From contig NZ_NFIV01000015.1 in NCBI RefSeq assembly GCF_002159555.1, positions 1 to 32,618 of the forward strand: a stretch of DNA of 32,618 bases. The letters are read 5' to 3'. How positions within the stretch are numbered: position 1 is the stretch's first letter; every line of letters starts with the position of its first letter. The DNA is from Muribaculum sp. An289 (GTDB taxonomy: Bacteria; Bacteroidota; Bacteroidia; Bacteroidales; UBA932). The notes under the pieces were generated by a model. That model saw nothing but the letters and a program-made list of their open reading frames with translations, did no database searches and was not told the DNA's origin. Below, one piece after another: positions 16,554 through 24,078 of this stretch. The translations under genes were made by a program, and so were the position numbers.

Positions 16554-17145
16554 CTATTTTGCTTCTGGTTCCTTCTTCGGGTTGTGTTTCAGAACCTTGG
16601 CATCGATATAAAAGACTATCTCCTCCGCGATGTTGGTCAGATGGTCACCGGTGCGCTCAAGCTTGCGGAAGATGCTGCCGAGTCCCATGGCCACAGGCAG
16701 CTCGTCCAGATGGCCCTTGGCATAATCCATAAGGATACTGTCGGAAGCGGCCTTGAGCCTGTCCAGCTCGTCATCCATGTCGATGACTGATGAGGCTTTT
16801 GCCGGATTCTCATCCATAAGAGCATTCTGCAGCTCGTTCATCATCTCCAGCACGACAGCGAACATCCTTTCCAGCTGCAGTTTTTCTATCAGACCTGCAT
16901 CCAGACTCTGCACCGTAGTCTCCTTGACGAAACGGGCGATGCTGTAGGCATAGTCGCCGATGCGCTCCAGGTCGTTGTTGATCTTGAGCATGGCCAGGAC
17001 GAAACGGAGGTCCACGGCCACAGGGGTATAGAGGGCGATGAAGTCCTCCACCTGCGTGTCTATCTTGATATCCTGAGCATCCACCAGACGCTCACGCACC
17101 CATATCTGCTGGGCTATGTTGCGGTCAAGTCCCAGCACCGCCTGA
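16554..17145 (-). pseudogene. phoU: phoU, 5'-truncated
   Basis: From AVLGLDRNIAQQIWVRERLVDAQ to EPEAK the minus-strand frame is a clear PhoU with both helical bundles. The family's metal-site motifs are recognisable (DVRF-type VDLRFVLAMLKINNDLERIGDYA, and FRKLERTGDHLTNIAEEI). PhoU damps phosphate uptake through PhoR/Pst. The expected first 30-35 residues are missing. Upstream of about 17145 the open frame continues to 17348, but it reads antisense through an HxlR fragment and has no PhoU character. Thus the gene has lost its start, either by rearrangement or by a wrong join in the assembly. No pst genes are near. Confidence 0.8.
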
Positions 17146-17264
17146 CGGAAATAGGCTGCTCGCTCGTGCCGCTCATTACCCAGCTGACCGAATGGGCGCA
17201 GACGAACATGAAGACCATCGTCAAACACCGCAAGAAATTTACAGCGGAAAGCCTGCAAGAATAA
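17142..17264 (+). pseudogene. C-terminal fragment of an HxlR-family regulator
   Basis: The plus-strand frame reads LTEIGCSLVPLITQLTEWAQ and runs to a stop at 17262-17264. This is the end of the HxlR winged-helix domain, where 'LTxxGxSLxPLI..L..WA' is characteristic. Nothing of the HTH precedes it because phoU sequence begins at once on the opposite strand. The two fragments meet at about 17140-17146. Confidence 0.6.
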
Positions 17265-17519
17265 AAGGGGGCTTTCCCAGGCCGTCCGTGTATGGAGGTT
17301 GTCTTCATCGTGGCCCCACTTTAGACCGATGAGACACCGGGCGTCCATTTCGAAAACGCTCCGCCATCTTATCGAAATTTACCTCCTGCGAGTTGAACGC
17401 CAGTTCCGCATGCAGTATCGGAAACCGCCGAAAATGATGTTGCCACCGTTCGATGGAATGGTGACTTGGCTCATGCACATATTGGCTAAGGAAAAACGGA
17501 CTTGACATAGCCTCCTTTG
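17265..17519. other. Unassigned stretch between HxlR fragment and MITE
   Basis: Open frames exist on both strands (17299-17505 plus; about 17305-17514 minus) but neither has a recognisable domain or a convincing start. It is probably decayed coding sequence left by rearrangement. Confidence 0.3.
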
Positions 17520-17682
17520 AGAAGCTGTTTAAAATTTTTTCAAAAGTTCTTTGAGGCATCATTCCGGCATCTTTCTGTCGTTTTTATCACACAATAGCGC
17601 TGCTATTCTCCTCAAAAAAACGACAAAAACCTGCACAAAAGCATGTCTCAAACATTCTGAGAAAAAATTTTAAACAGCTTCT
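17520..17682. mobile_element. MITE-like full-length inverted repeat, 163 bp
   Basis: The left end AGAAGCTGTTTAAAATTTTTTC (17520-17541) is the exact reverse complement of the right end (17661-17682). Symmetry continues inward: TTGAGGCAT versus its partner near 17641-17650, TGTCGTTTTT versus AAAAACGACA, and a centre AATAGC-GCTGCTATT. No ORF is inside. A small palindromic element with 22-bp perfect ends fits a MITE or a large transcribed hairpin. The same end motif recurs at 23488-23509 and 24030-24043. Confidence 0.65.
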
Positions 17683-17911
17683 GAGTCTTGCAAATTCTAC
17701 GGATACCTCTCCGGCAAGAAAGCGTTGCTCCCGAATTGGACACTTATACATGCTTTACCGGTTTGGCCCGAGCTGGAATAATGCTAATTTCAACAATTCC
17801 ATTTTTCAATGATAGCGATTCATCATTGACATTGGATTGCGGACTACTTGGGACAGGCATGCCTGTCAAATCACAGACATGCCTGCCCCTTACTACGCAG
17901 CAGAGTTCATT
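17683..17911. other. Intergenic stretch with a GC-rich inverted repeat
   Basis: No gene recognised. GGGACAGGCATG (about 17850-17861) and CATGCCTGCCCC (about 17878-17889) form a 12-bp imperfect inverted repeat just downstream of the hydrolase stop at 17912, probably terminating that minus-strand gene. Confidence 0.4.
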
Positions 17912-18985
17912 TTATCTCAAATACTCATTATAAAACTCCTCTATCCTGTCGAAAGGAATCACCTCCAAGTTGTCGTACAAATCCGTATGGACGGCCCCCG
18001 GGACAATCAGCAGCTCCTTGTTGCCGCCGGAAAGTTTTTCATAAACGGTCTCGCTGAAATAGCGCGAATGGGCCTTCTCCCCATGGACAAGCAGCACCGC
18101 ACTGCGGATTTCACCGGCATACGCAAGGATTGGCATGTTAATCATAGAGAGGACGGCTGTAGTATTGAAACCATCGTTAGAGCCCAATGACCGAGGATGG
18201 TAGCCACGCTCCGTCTTATAATAAGAGACATAGTCTTTGACAAACTGGGGAGCATCGGCCGGAGCTACCTCGGGATTGCCTCCCGCATGGGCATACGTCC
18301 CGTTCCTATAATCTTCAGTACGTTGTGCATTGAGCCTTTTTTTCATTTCATAACGCGCATCCGCATTATCATCGGCATCGAAATAGCCTTTGGCGGAAAC
18401 CCTGGTCATATCGTACATCGTAACGGCAACAGTAGCCTTTATACGGGTGTCGATTGCAGCCGCATTCACCGCAAAGCCTCCGAAACCGCAAATGCCCAGG
18501 ATGCCTATGCGTTCAGGGTCTACATCCTCACGGACAGACAGATAGTCCACCGCCGCACAAAAATCCTCGGTGTTGATATCAGGAGAAGAAACAGCCCTCG
18601 GCTCTCCCCCGCTCTCGCCCGTAAACGAAGGGTCAAAGGCAATGGTCAGAAAACCACGCTCGGCCAACGTCTGTGCATAAAGTCCGGAAACCTGCTCTTT
18701 TACCGCCCCGTAAGGCCCGCTCATCGCGATTGCCGGCAATTTTCCTTTTTTCATTTTTGGAATGTACAAATCAGCCGCAAGGGTCACACCATAACGGTTG
18801 TGGAAAGTTATTTTACTATGAATGACCTTGTCACTCTGCGGGAATACCTTGTCCCATTCTTCCGCAAGATTCAGTTTCTCTTCCATAAATTTCTCATTAT
18901 TAAGTTGTTCGTCCTGTTCCGCGCCACACCCTGCGCATAAAATGCACGCCATTATGGCCACGGATAATTTTTTGAATGTCCCCAT
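17912..18985 (-). CDS. Lipoprotein alpha/beta hydrolase (YcjY/dienelactone hydrolase-like)
   Basis: 357 aa. Lipobox ILCAGC20, so probably membrane-anchored outside the cytoplasm. The alpha/beta-hydrolase core starts near residue 60 (TFHNRYGVTLAADLYIP). The nucleophile elbow is GICGFGG with C166 in place of the usual Ser, as in dienelactone hydrolases. The likely acid is in LLVHGEKAHSRYF and the histidine is H333 in PGAVHTDLYD. It belongs to the group of Bacteroidetes hydrolases often named alpha/beta hydrolase YcjY-like; the substrate is not known. A TAATTTTG box at 19022-19029 gives a leader of about 30 nt. It is transcribed alone. Confidence 0.82.
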   Translation of the reverse strand: MGTFKKLSVAIMACILCAGCGAEQDEQLNNEKFMEEKLNLAEEWDKVFPQSDKVIHSKITFHNRYGVTLAADLYIPKMKKGKLPAIAMSGPYGAVKEQVSGLYAQTLAERGFLTIAFDPSFTGESGGEPRAVSSPDINTEDFCAAVDYLSVREDVDPERIGILGICGFGGFAVNAAAIDTRIKATVAVTMYDMTRVSAKGYFDADDNADARYEMKKRLNAQRTEDYRNGTYAHAGGNPEVAPADAPQFVKDYVSYYKTERGYHPRSLGSNDGFNTTAVLSMINMPILAYAGEIRSAVLLVHGEKAHSRYFSETVYEKLSGGNKELLIVPGAVHTDLYDNLEVIPFDRIEEFYNEYLR

Positions 18986-19021
18986 ATTTTTTTACTTAAA
19001 AACTCATAAAAATTCACGAGA

Positions 19022-19029
19022 CAAAATTA
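19022..19029 (-). promoter_or_regulatory. -7 box for the alpha/beta hydrolase gene
   Basis: TAATTTTG on the minus strand fits TAnnTTTG and lies 36 bases upstream of the ATG at 18985. Confidence 0.45.
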
Positions 19030-19140
19030 ATTGCCATCCGGGAACGGGCCGATAACTTTATTACGGGGATTTGTAACCAAATTACCGATTGGCTTTTTCG
19101 GAAAATTCAGGAAATTCGGAAAATTCCGGGTAATTTTCAT

Positions 19141-19148
19141 TAAATTTG
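19141..19148 (+). promoter_or_regulatory. -7 box for the small membrane protein / glutaredoxin operon
   Basis: TAAATTTG on the plus strand lies 58 bases before the ATG at 19207. Just upstream (19100-19130) are three head-to-tail GGAAA-TTC units, GGAAAATTC, GGAAATTC, GGAAAATTCC, which may be a regulator-binding array. The leader contains CCCGAAAACCGGG, a small hairpin. Confidence 0.45.
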
Positions 19149-19206
19149 CTGCCGGCAAAACCCGAAAACCGGGAACCTTATTATAAAGTCATTAACACAC
19201 GGAACT

Positions 19207-19374
19207 ATGGAACCGCTTGCAGTCATCATCTATATTATAATCGTAGTAGCCTTCGTGCTGCTAATCAACCTCGGTTTCAGGCTGCACCTGAAAAAGATAT
19301 TCAAGTCCCACGGCATAGACCTCGACGGCAAACCGGACAATAAAGAAGACAAAAAAGAAGAGGGAAAATCATGA
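19207..19374 (+). CDS. Small single-pass membrane protein, 55 aa
   Basis: ATG at 19207. Residues about 3-21 (PLAVIIYIIIVVAFVLLIN) form one transmembrane helix, followed by a basic juxtamembrane segment (FRLHLKKIFK) and an acidic/lysine-rich tail (DNKEDKKEE). The TGA stop overlaps the next gene's ATG by 4 bp, which strongly supports translation. Function unknown. Its link to a glutaredoxin-like protein suggests a membrane partner in redox or thiol chemistry, but this is inference. Confidence 0.72.
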   Translation: MEPLAVIIYIIIVVAFVLLINLGFRLHLKKIFKSHGIDLDGKPDNKEDKKEEGKS

Positions 19375-19685
19375 TAAAAGTCTACAGCATGCCCACCTGT
19401 CCGGACTGCGAATGGGTAGAAAAGCAGATAGAAGGAAAATCCGGATACGAAATCATCGATATCGGCAGCCACGTAAGAAAACTCAAGGAGTTCCTCCGCC
19501 TGCGGGACACCGACCCGGCTTTCGACAGCGCCAGAAAGCGCGGAGCCGCCGGAATCCCATGCTTCGTGCTTGAAGACGGACGGGTCACCCTGATACCCGA
19601 AGAGGCCGGACTACACTCCCGCCCTGCCGGAAACGGACGGTTTCCCGAAGGGGCTTCATGCAGCATTGACGGGAGCGGCTGCTGA
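19371..19685 (+). CDS. Glutaredoxin/thioredoxin-fold protein with CPDC motif
   Basis: 104 aa. The beta-alpha start MIKVYSMPTC10PDC13 and the later GIPCFVLEDGRVTLI (cis-proline loop followed by a beta hairpin) define a glutaredoxin-like fold. The two active-site cysteines are present, so dithiol exchange is possible. It also has a Cys after the cis-Pro and a short Cys-containing tail (ASCSIDGSGC), which may bind metal. It is translationally coupled to the 55-aa membrane protein and lies 23 bp before the DUF169 gene. Confidence 0.8.
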   Translation: MIKVYSMPTCPDCEWVEKQIEGKSGYEIIDIGSHVRKLKEFLRLRDTDPAFDSARKRGAAGIPCFVLEDGRVTLIPEEAGLHSRPAGNGRFPEGASCSIDGSGC

Positions 19686-19708
19686 AAATTCATACACACT
19701 TCAAACCC

Positions 19709-20416
19709 ATGACACCCACGCAATTCATCACTTCATACCGCACCGCATTCGGGGAAAATGCGCTTCTTCCGATTGCCTTCGGATTCAGCGACACACCGCG
19801 CGCGAAAGTAAAACACGGCATTCGCTGCATTGTCGGGGCCTATAAGATGATACTCGACGGCAGGGACATGACTCTTGAAGGGGATTTCATCAACTGCATG
19901 GGAGGGCGCACCTATCTCGGCCGTGGCGAAATGACGGAACGCACCGCCGTATTCGTATCCGAGACCGAGTGCTACAAACAGACCCCGGCACTTGTCAAAG
20001 ACTATGTAGCAGGCCTCGGAATCGTCCCGGCAGCAAAACCATACCTCAATTTCATGCGCATAGACCATCTGGACAGTTGGGACGGCATCGAAGCCCTTAT
20101 CTTCTTCGCCACGCCGGACATCATATCCGGGCTTGCGGCATGGGCGTTTTACGACAGGAATGAACCGGATACCGTTACAGTCAAATTCGGCTCCGGGTGC
20201 GCCTCCACCATCGCTTTTGCCGTGGCGGAAAACCATCTTCCAGACGGATACAGGTGCTTCCTCGGCATGACAGACCTTTCTGCACGTTACCTTGCGCCTT
20301 CAGGGCTGCTCGCATTCACAATCCCATCGTGCCGCCTGCCAAAAATGCTTGAAACCCTTCCGCATACCGCCCTGTTCAACGGCAAGGCATGGGAAAGGTT
20401 AAAGGCACGGCAATGA
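19709..20416 (+). CDS. DUF169 family protein
   Basis: 235 aa. Matches the DUF169 pattern: N-terminal ALLPIAFGFSDTP, a central ETECYKQTP and a glycine/cysteine segment FGSGCASTIAFAVAEN near residues 155-172, with the C-terminal GMTDLSARYLAP. The biochemical role of DUF169 is unknown. It is the third gene of the operon with the glutaredoxin-like protein. Its 3' end overlaps the convergent EEP gene by 18 bp. Confidence 0.75.
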   Translation: MTPTQFITSYRTAFGENALLPIAFGFSDTPRAKVKHGIRCIVGAYKMILDGRDMTLEGDFINCMGGRTYLGRGEMTERTAVFVSETECYKQTPALVKDYVAGLGIVPAAKPYLNFMRIDHLDSWDGIEALIFFATPDIISGLAAWAFYDRNEPDTVTVKFGSGCASTIAFAVAENHLPDGYRCFLGMTDLSARYLAPSGLLAFTIPSCRLPKMLETLPHTALFNGKAWERLKARQ

Positions 20417-21448
20417 CATGGAAAACCTTGCCACCACCCCTTTGTGATCCGACGGCCACACCCCGAGCGGTTCGATGAACCTGTCATCGGAAACCTCTGT
20501 CACCCTCTGTGATTTGCAGATGCTTCCCTTCGGGCCGAAAACGGCAACGTCCGTCAAATCGAGCCCTTTGCAGGGATAATAGAAAACATAGTCGATTCTT
20601 TCACGCTCATCGGCTTTGGGAGTCCAGGTCAGCCTTTCCACCGGAACGAGAGGGTTGTCGGCCGGAAAAGTAAAACCGGGGCAATCCGTAACGGACGGAT
20701 TCATCTCCCTGTACGCATCCGTAAAACCGGCATTGTCCAGCATCAGTGTGACAGTCCACGGCACTATGAAACCGTTGTGGTCATACATGTCCTTGGTCTC
20801 GCGAATCCAGTCAAGATGCGAAGGTTCATTGAAATCCCCGCCGAGAACCACAACCGCGCCTTCGTCAATCTCCTGCTGCGCATCCGCGATAAAACATCTT
20901 ATCGCATCATCGCGCTGTGAAGCATCGTTCACCGACAGGATTTCCGCCACTGAAGACGGAACGGGAATTTCCTCCCATGTCGAACCGTCGTACCCCCTTA
21001 CATTGTAATACGCATAATTAAGATAATCCAGATGGGCCGTATAAACCGCTATCCTGCGCCCGCCTATCGAAGACACCATCTTATAGATGCTGCCATGATC
21101 GCCGTTCTCTGGAAACACAGTCGTCGAATCCGTTATGGGATGCCGGCTTAAAAGCCCTGAATCATAACTGTAAAACGAATAATAAACCAGTCCCCTCTCC
21201 CCTAACGACCGGATAATCCTGTCACAGAACCTTGTCCCGTCATAGTTCCTCACCTCGCTGAAAGTCACAAAATCAGGCTGCAACCTCGCAATCTCATCGA
21301 CTATGGCATCATACCCTCCAGGCACCATTGTCCCTTCCTGCCATATATTCCATTGCAGGACAGTAAATTCGACACTCTTCCCCTTGCCGGTGCAACTGTA
21401 AGCCATGCAACAAAGACACACTAATACGGCAATCCTTAATTTTCCCAT
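20399..21448 (-). CDS. Endonuclease/exonuclease/phosphatase-family lipoprotein
   Basis: 349 aa from ATG 21448; the longer frame to 21550 lacks a signal peptide and crosses the divergent promoter region. A lipoprotein-like signal ends at YSC19. EEP (DNase I-like) motifs follow in order: VLQWNIWQEG, FVTFSEVRN, AHLDYLNYAYYN, VVLGGDFNEPSHLDW, RIDYVFYY and the terminal WPSDHKGVV. It should be a surface or periplasmic metal-dependent phosphodiesterase or phosphatase; substrates in this superfamily range from DNA to lipids and inositol phosphates. It is divergent from the HD-domain gene. Confidence 0.85.
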   Translation of the reverse strand: MGKLRIAVLVCLCCMAYSCTGKGKSVEFTVLQWNIWQEGTMVPGGYDAIVDEIARLQPDFVTFSEVRNYDGTRFCDRIIRSLGERGLVYYSFYSYDSGLLSRHPITDSTTVFPENGDHGSIYKMVSSIGGRRIAVYTAHLDYLNYAYYNVRGYDGSTWEEIPVPSSVAEILSVNDASQRDDAIRCFIADAQQEIDEGAVVVLGGDFNEPSHLDWIRETKDMYDHNGFIVPWTVTLMLDNAGFTDAYREMNPSVTDCPGFTFPADNPLVPVERLTWTPKADERERIDYVFYYPCKGLDLTDVAVFGPKGSICKSQRVTEVSDDRFIEPLGVWPSDHKGVVARFSMSLPCL

Positions 21449-21518
21449 GATTGAAACAGTTATATTTTCCCGAGACAAAAAAACATCGTATTCGCAACCG
21501 ATGTCTTGAAAATATGGA

Positions 21519-21526
21519 TAACTTTG
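21519..21526 (+). promoter_or_regulatory. -7 box for the HD-domain gene
   Basis: TAACTTTG matches TAnnTTTG and lies 23 bases before the ATG at 21550. Confidence 0.5.
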
Positions 21527-21549
21527 CCCGGCATATAAAATTTTGAACA

Positions 21550-22185
21550 ATGACAGACAACGAAAGACTCGGGCAGATAGTGGATTTCTGCCGCCTCATA
21601 GACAAAGAAAAATTCATCCAGCGCCGCACATACCTTACTGACGGCAAGCGACTTGAAAACGATGCCGAACATGCCTGGCACATGGCCGTAATGGCCCTGC
21701 TGCTTTCCGAATATTCAAACGAGCCCATAGACCTGCTGAAAGTCGTAAGCATCGTCCTGATTCATGATTTGGTGGAAGTTTACGCCGGGGACACCTTCGC
21801 ATACGACACCGAAGGGCTCAAGACCCAGAAAGAGAGGGAAAACGCCGCCGCCGAAAAACTTTTTTCAGCACTTCCCGAAGATTTGGCGGTAAAATTCCGT
21901 TCTCTCTGGGACGAGTTCGAAGCATGGGAAACCCCTGAAGCCCGGTTCGCCCATTCGCTCGACAATTTCCAGCCCCTTATGCTCCAGGCGGCCACCGACG
22001 GCCTGTCATGGGCGAAAGAAGGCCGCACGCTCAGCCAGGTACTCAAACGCAACTCCCGTTCCGCCGAAGGCTCAAAAGCACTCTGGGACTACTCCATCGA
22101 CAACTTCATCAGGCCCCAGATTGAGAAAGGACACCTCAAAGAAGACGTACATTTCAGCCAAGATGAAAGCCAAGCATCACTGTAA
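21550..22185 (+). CDS. HD-domain phosphohydrolase (YfbR/HDDC2-like)
   Basis: 211 aa. HD motifs are H41 in NDAEHAWHMA, H72-D73 in IHDLVEVYAGDT with a conserved Glu, and D138 in FAHSLDNFQPL; together they coordinate the metal. Close relatives are 5'-deoxynucleotidases (YfbR, human HDDC2) removing phosphate from dNMPs. Start is well placed by a TAACTTTG promoter 23 bp upstream. It is monocistronic, with the convergent sigma-operon membrane gene ending 40 bp beyond. Confidence 0.85.
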   Translation: MTDNERLGQIVDFCRLIDKEKFIQRRTYLTDGKRLENDAEHAWHMAVMALLLSEYSNEPIDLLKVVSIVLIHDLVEVYAGDTFAYDTEGLKTQKERENAAAEKLFSALPEDLAVKFRSLWDEFEAWETPEARFAHSLDNFQPLMLQAATDGLSWAKEGRTLSQVLKRNSRSAEGSKALWDYSIDNFIRPQIEKGHLKEDVHFSQDESQASL

Positions 22186-22225
22186 TGCTTCTTGAAAGCA
22201 CGCCTCCGGAAACAATTTTTGCCGG

Positions 22226-22870
22226 TCATTCCTCCCCCTCCTCCAGCCTGTCTATGATTTCATCGCATGCCTTCAGCACTTTCCTGTCAGTAAAATACTG
22301 CGCACAGGCACAGGCGATGAAGATGACTATGAAAAACAACGCAATAGCCGCCAGGCCTTTGGCCGTGGCAAGGAATCCCGGGAAAATAAACGGAGCCGAA
22401 ATAATGATAAAACCGATTGCCAAAACGTACGATGCAAGCTGAAGCCTTATGTAATTTTTTCTGAACCGCCTGACTTTCAGTGCAGTAGTCTTGATATCGG
22501 CCATACCGTCCTTGAAGTCCAGCTTGCGGTAAACCACGATATATCCTGCCATGACAATCAGGCACAATGCCAGTCCGGCCGCTACGGGCAGCGCAAAGGC
22601 CTCCATGAAAGTTGCTAACGCCGCAAGGAACAAGGTCATCACGACACATACGGCGATGCCTGTTTTCCTGTTACTATCCAACACATCTACATTCTTCCGG
22701 AAAGTGTTTTCCATCAGTTTTCCATTGATAATCTTCTGCCGGTCAAGTTCTTCCTTCAGATTGGCATATTCATCGCGCATCTGTCCCAATTCATCCAATA
22801 CCTGTCTCATATCGTCATTAGCATCCATGATTCCTTCCTCCTGTAAATTCTGATTTTCATTCAATTCCAT
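22226..22870 (-). CDS. Coiled-coil membrane protein cotranscribed with an ECF sigma factor
   Basis: 214 aa (or 200 if it starts at the internal ATG at 22828). Residues about 20-55 are a heptad-rich coiled coil (MRQVLDELGQMRDEYANLKE). Four transmembrane helices follow, in two hairpins around 70-112 and 140-190, and the charged tail is ACDEIIDRLEEGEE. It lies 26 bp after the sigma factor gene. Position suggests an anti-sigma or sensory role, but it lacks the FecR and zinc anti-sigma domains, so the call is by context only. Confidence 0.65.
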   Translation of the reverse strand: MELNENQNLQEEGIMDANDDMRQVLDELGQMRDEYANLKEELDRQKIINGKLMENTFRKNVDVLDSNRKTGIAVCVVMTLFLAALATFMEAFALPVAAGLALCLIVMAGYIVVYRKLDFKDGMADIKTTALKVRRFRKNYIRLQLASYVLAIGFIIISAPFIFPGFLATAKGLAAIALFFIVIFIACACAQYFTDRKVLKACDEIIDRLEEGEE

Positions 22871-22896
22871 ACTTCAATTCAATTCCGATTTTCAAT

Positions 22897-23373
22897 TCAA
22901 TCCTGTTTTTTCAGTTCTTCCTTAATCCTGTGGAGCTGGAACGAAACATTCTTTACTGAAATACCGATGATCCGGCCGATTTCCTCGTATGTCAGGCCCT
23001 CAAGCCAAAGCAGGATTATCCCCCTATCTATCAGCCCGAGACGGTTAATCCTCTCGTAGAGCCGCCTGACCTGTAACGCCCTGTCGTCGATGTCGTCGAA
23101 AAAATCCGAATCCATACTCAAAGGGACATGGGTGCCGGAACGCCTGATTTTCTTCTGGCGGTTGATGCAGCAATTCAGACTCACACGGTAAATCCATGTT
23201 TTAACATCGGCCTCCCCTCGGAACGTATCGTAGCCTTTCCAAAGCCTCACCAGCACATCCTGAAAAAGGTCCTCCACCTCCTCACGGCAGTCCGAAAACA
23301 TGTAGCACACCACATAGATGACCGTCTTGTACTTCTCAACCAATCTTGTAAATTCCTGTTCCTTCTGTTCCAT
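22897..23373 (-). CDS. ECF-type RNA polymerase sigma factor
   Basis: 158 aa from ATG 23373, with an alternative ATG at 23379; AATAAGGA sits at ribosome-binding distance before the former. The frame extending to 23439 adds non-conserved residues. Sigma-2 is evident in DLFQDVLVRLWKGYDTF and the -10-recognition helix DVKTWIYRVSLNCCINR. Sigma-4 is evident in LTYEEIGRIIGISVKNVSFQ, which reads the -35-equivalent region. The short length and missing region 3 mark an ECF factor. It heads a two-gene operon with the coiled-coil membrane protein; the regulon is unknown. Confidence 0.88.
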   Translation of the reverse strand: MEQKEQEFTRLVEKYKTVIYVVCYMFSDCREEVEDLFQDVLVRLWKGYDTFRGEADVKTWIYRVSLNCCINRQKKIRRSGTHVPLSMDSDFFDDIDDRALQVRRLYERINRLGLIDRGIILLWLEGLTYEEIGRIIGISVKNVSFQLHRIKEELKKQD

Positions 23374-23487
23374 CTTCATCCTTATTAAAAGCGCCTTTAA
23401 AGAGTTTATGAAAACTGTTTTCGTACAATTAGACAGCAAAACTCCCGAAAAACTATAAAATTTTTATCATTTTTGTAAAAAATATAA

Positions 23488-23509
23488 GAAACTGTTTAAA
23501 CAGCTTCTA
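23488..23509. repeat. 22-bp palindrome related to the MITE ends
   Basis: AGAAACTGTTTAAACAGCTTCT is a near-perfect palindrome made of two copies of the 17.5-kb element's outer 11 bases back to back, with one mismatch. It lies just upstream of the macrodomain gene and may be a solo or collapsed copy of the element. Confidence 0.55.
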
Positions 23510-23518
23510 AGCGTTTTT

Positions 23519-24076
23519 ATGAAAATCAAGGAAAATTCGATAAGGATAACAGTCGGCGACATTACCGGACTGCATGTCGATGCAATCGTCAATGCCGCAA
23601 ACAACACCCTTCTCGGCGGAGGAGGCGTGGACGGGGCGATACACAGGGCGGCGGGCCCGGGACTTCTTGAAGAATGCCGCACCCTCGGAGGCTGCCCGAC
23701 AGGCGAAAGCAAAATGACTTCGGCCTACAACCTGCCATGCAGGAAAGTCATACACACCGTAGGCCCGGTATGGCACGGAGGAAACCACGGGGAAGCCGGA
23801 CTGCTCGCCTCGTGTTACGACACGGCCATGAGGCTTGCCGAAGCCAACTCGCTGACAAGCATAGCGTTCCCCTGCATAAGCACCGGAGTTTACAGGTATC
23901 CAAAACGGGAAGCCGCCGCAATCGCATTGGAAACGATTCTCAAACACCTGGACAGCGGAGCATACAAAGGCGAAGTAATCATCTGCTGCTTCACCAGTCA
24001 GGATGCGGAAATATATGAGGAATTGTTAAGAAGCTGTTTAAAAAATACTTCCTATCTTAGCGCAAATTTTAAATAA
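23519..24076 (+). CDS. Macrodomain protein (ADP-ribose / O-acetyl-ADP-ribose hydrolase-like)
   Basis: 185 aa, one macrodomain: [27 protein letters not shown] with the catalytic Asn/Asp region, then IHTVGPVW, and the phosphate-binding ISTGVYRYP loop near residue 121. Bacterial relatives (YmdB, TARG-like) remove ADP-ribose or deacetylate O-acetyl-ADP-ribose. Odd point: the last 17 or so codons ([14 protein letters not shown]) are formed by a copy of the AGAAGCTGTTTAAA repeat, so the repeat has supplied a new C-terminus. Only 2 bp separate it from the isochorismatase-family gene, so the two are surely cotranscribed. Confidence 0.9.
   Translation: MKIKENSIRITVGDITGLHVDAIVNAANNTLLGGGGVDGAIHRAAGPGLLEECRTLGGCPTGESKMTSAYNLPCRKVIHTVGPVWHGGNHGEAGLLASCYDTAMRLAEANSLTSIAFPCISTGVYRYPKREAAAIALETILKHLDSGAYKGEVIICCFTSQDAEIYEELLRSCLKNTSYLSANFK
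24030..24043 (+). repeat. Copy of AGAAGCTGTTTAAA inside the macrodomain 3' end
   Basis: Identical to the first 14 bases of the 163-bp element at 17520. It lies in frame within the last codons of the macrodomain gene. With the palindrome at 23488 it brackets the gene. Confidence 0.6.
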
Positions 24077-24078
24077 AA

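Noticed and set aside
17299-17562. Overlapping plus- and minus-strand ORFs as genes
   Set aside because: Neither has a recognisable domain, a signal or good spacing to neighbours, and the minus one runs into the MITE-like element.
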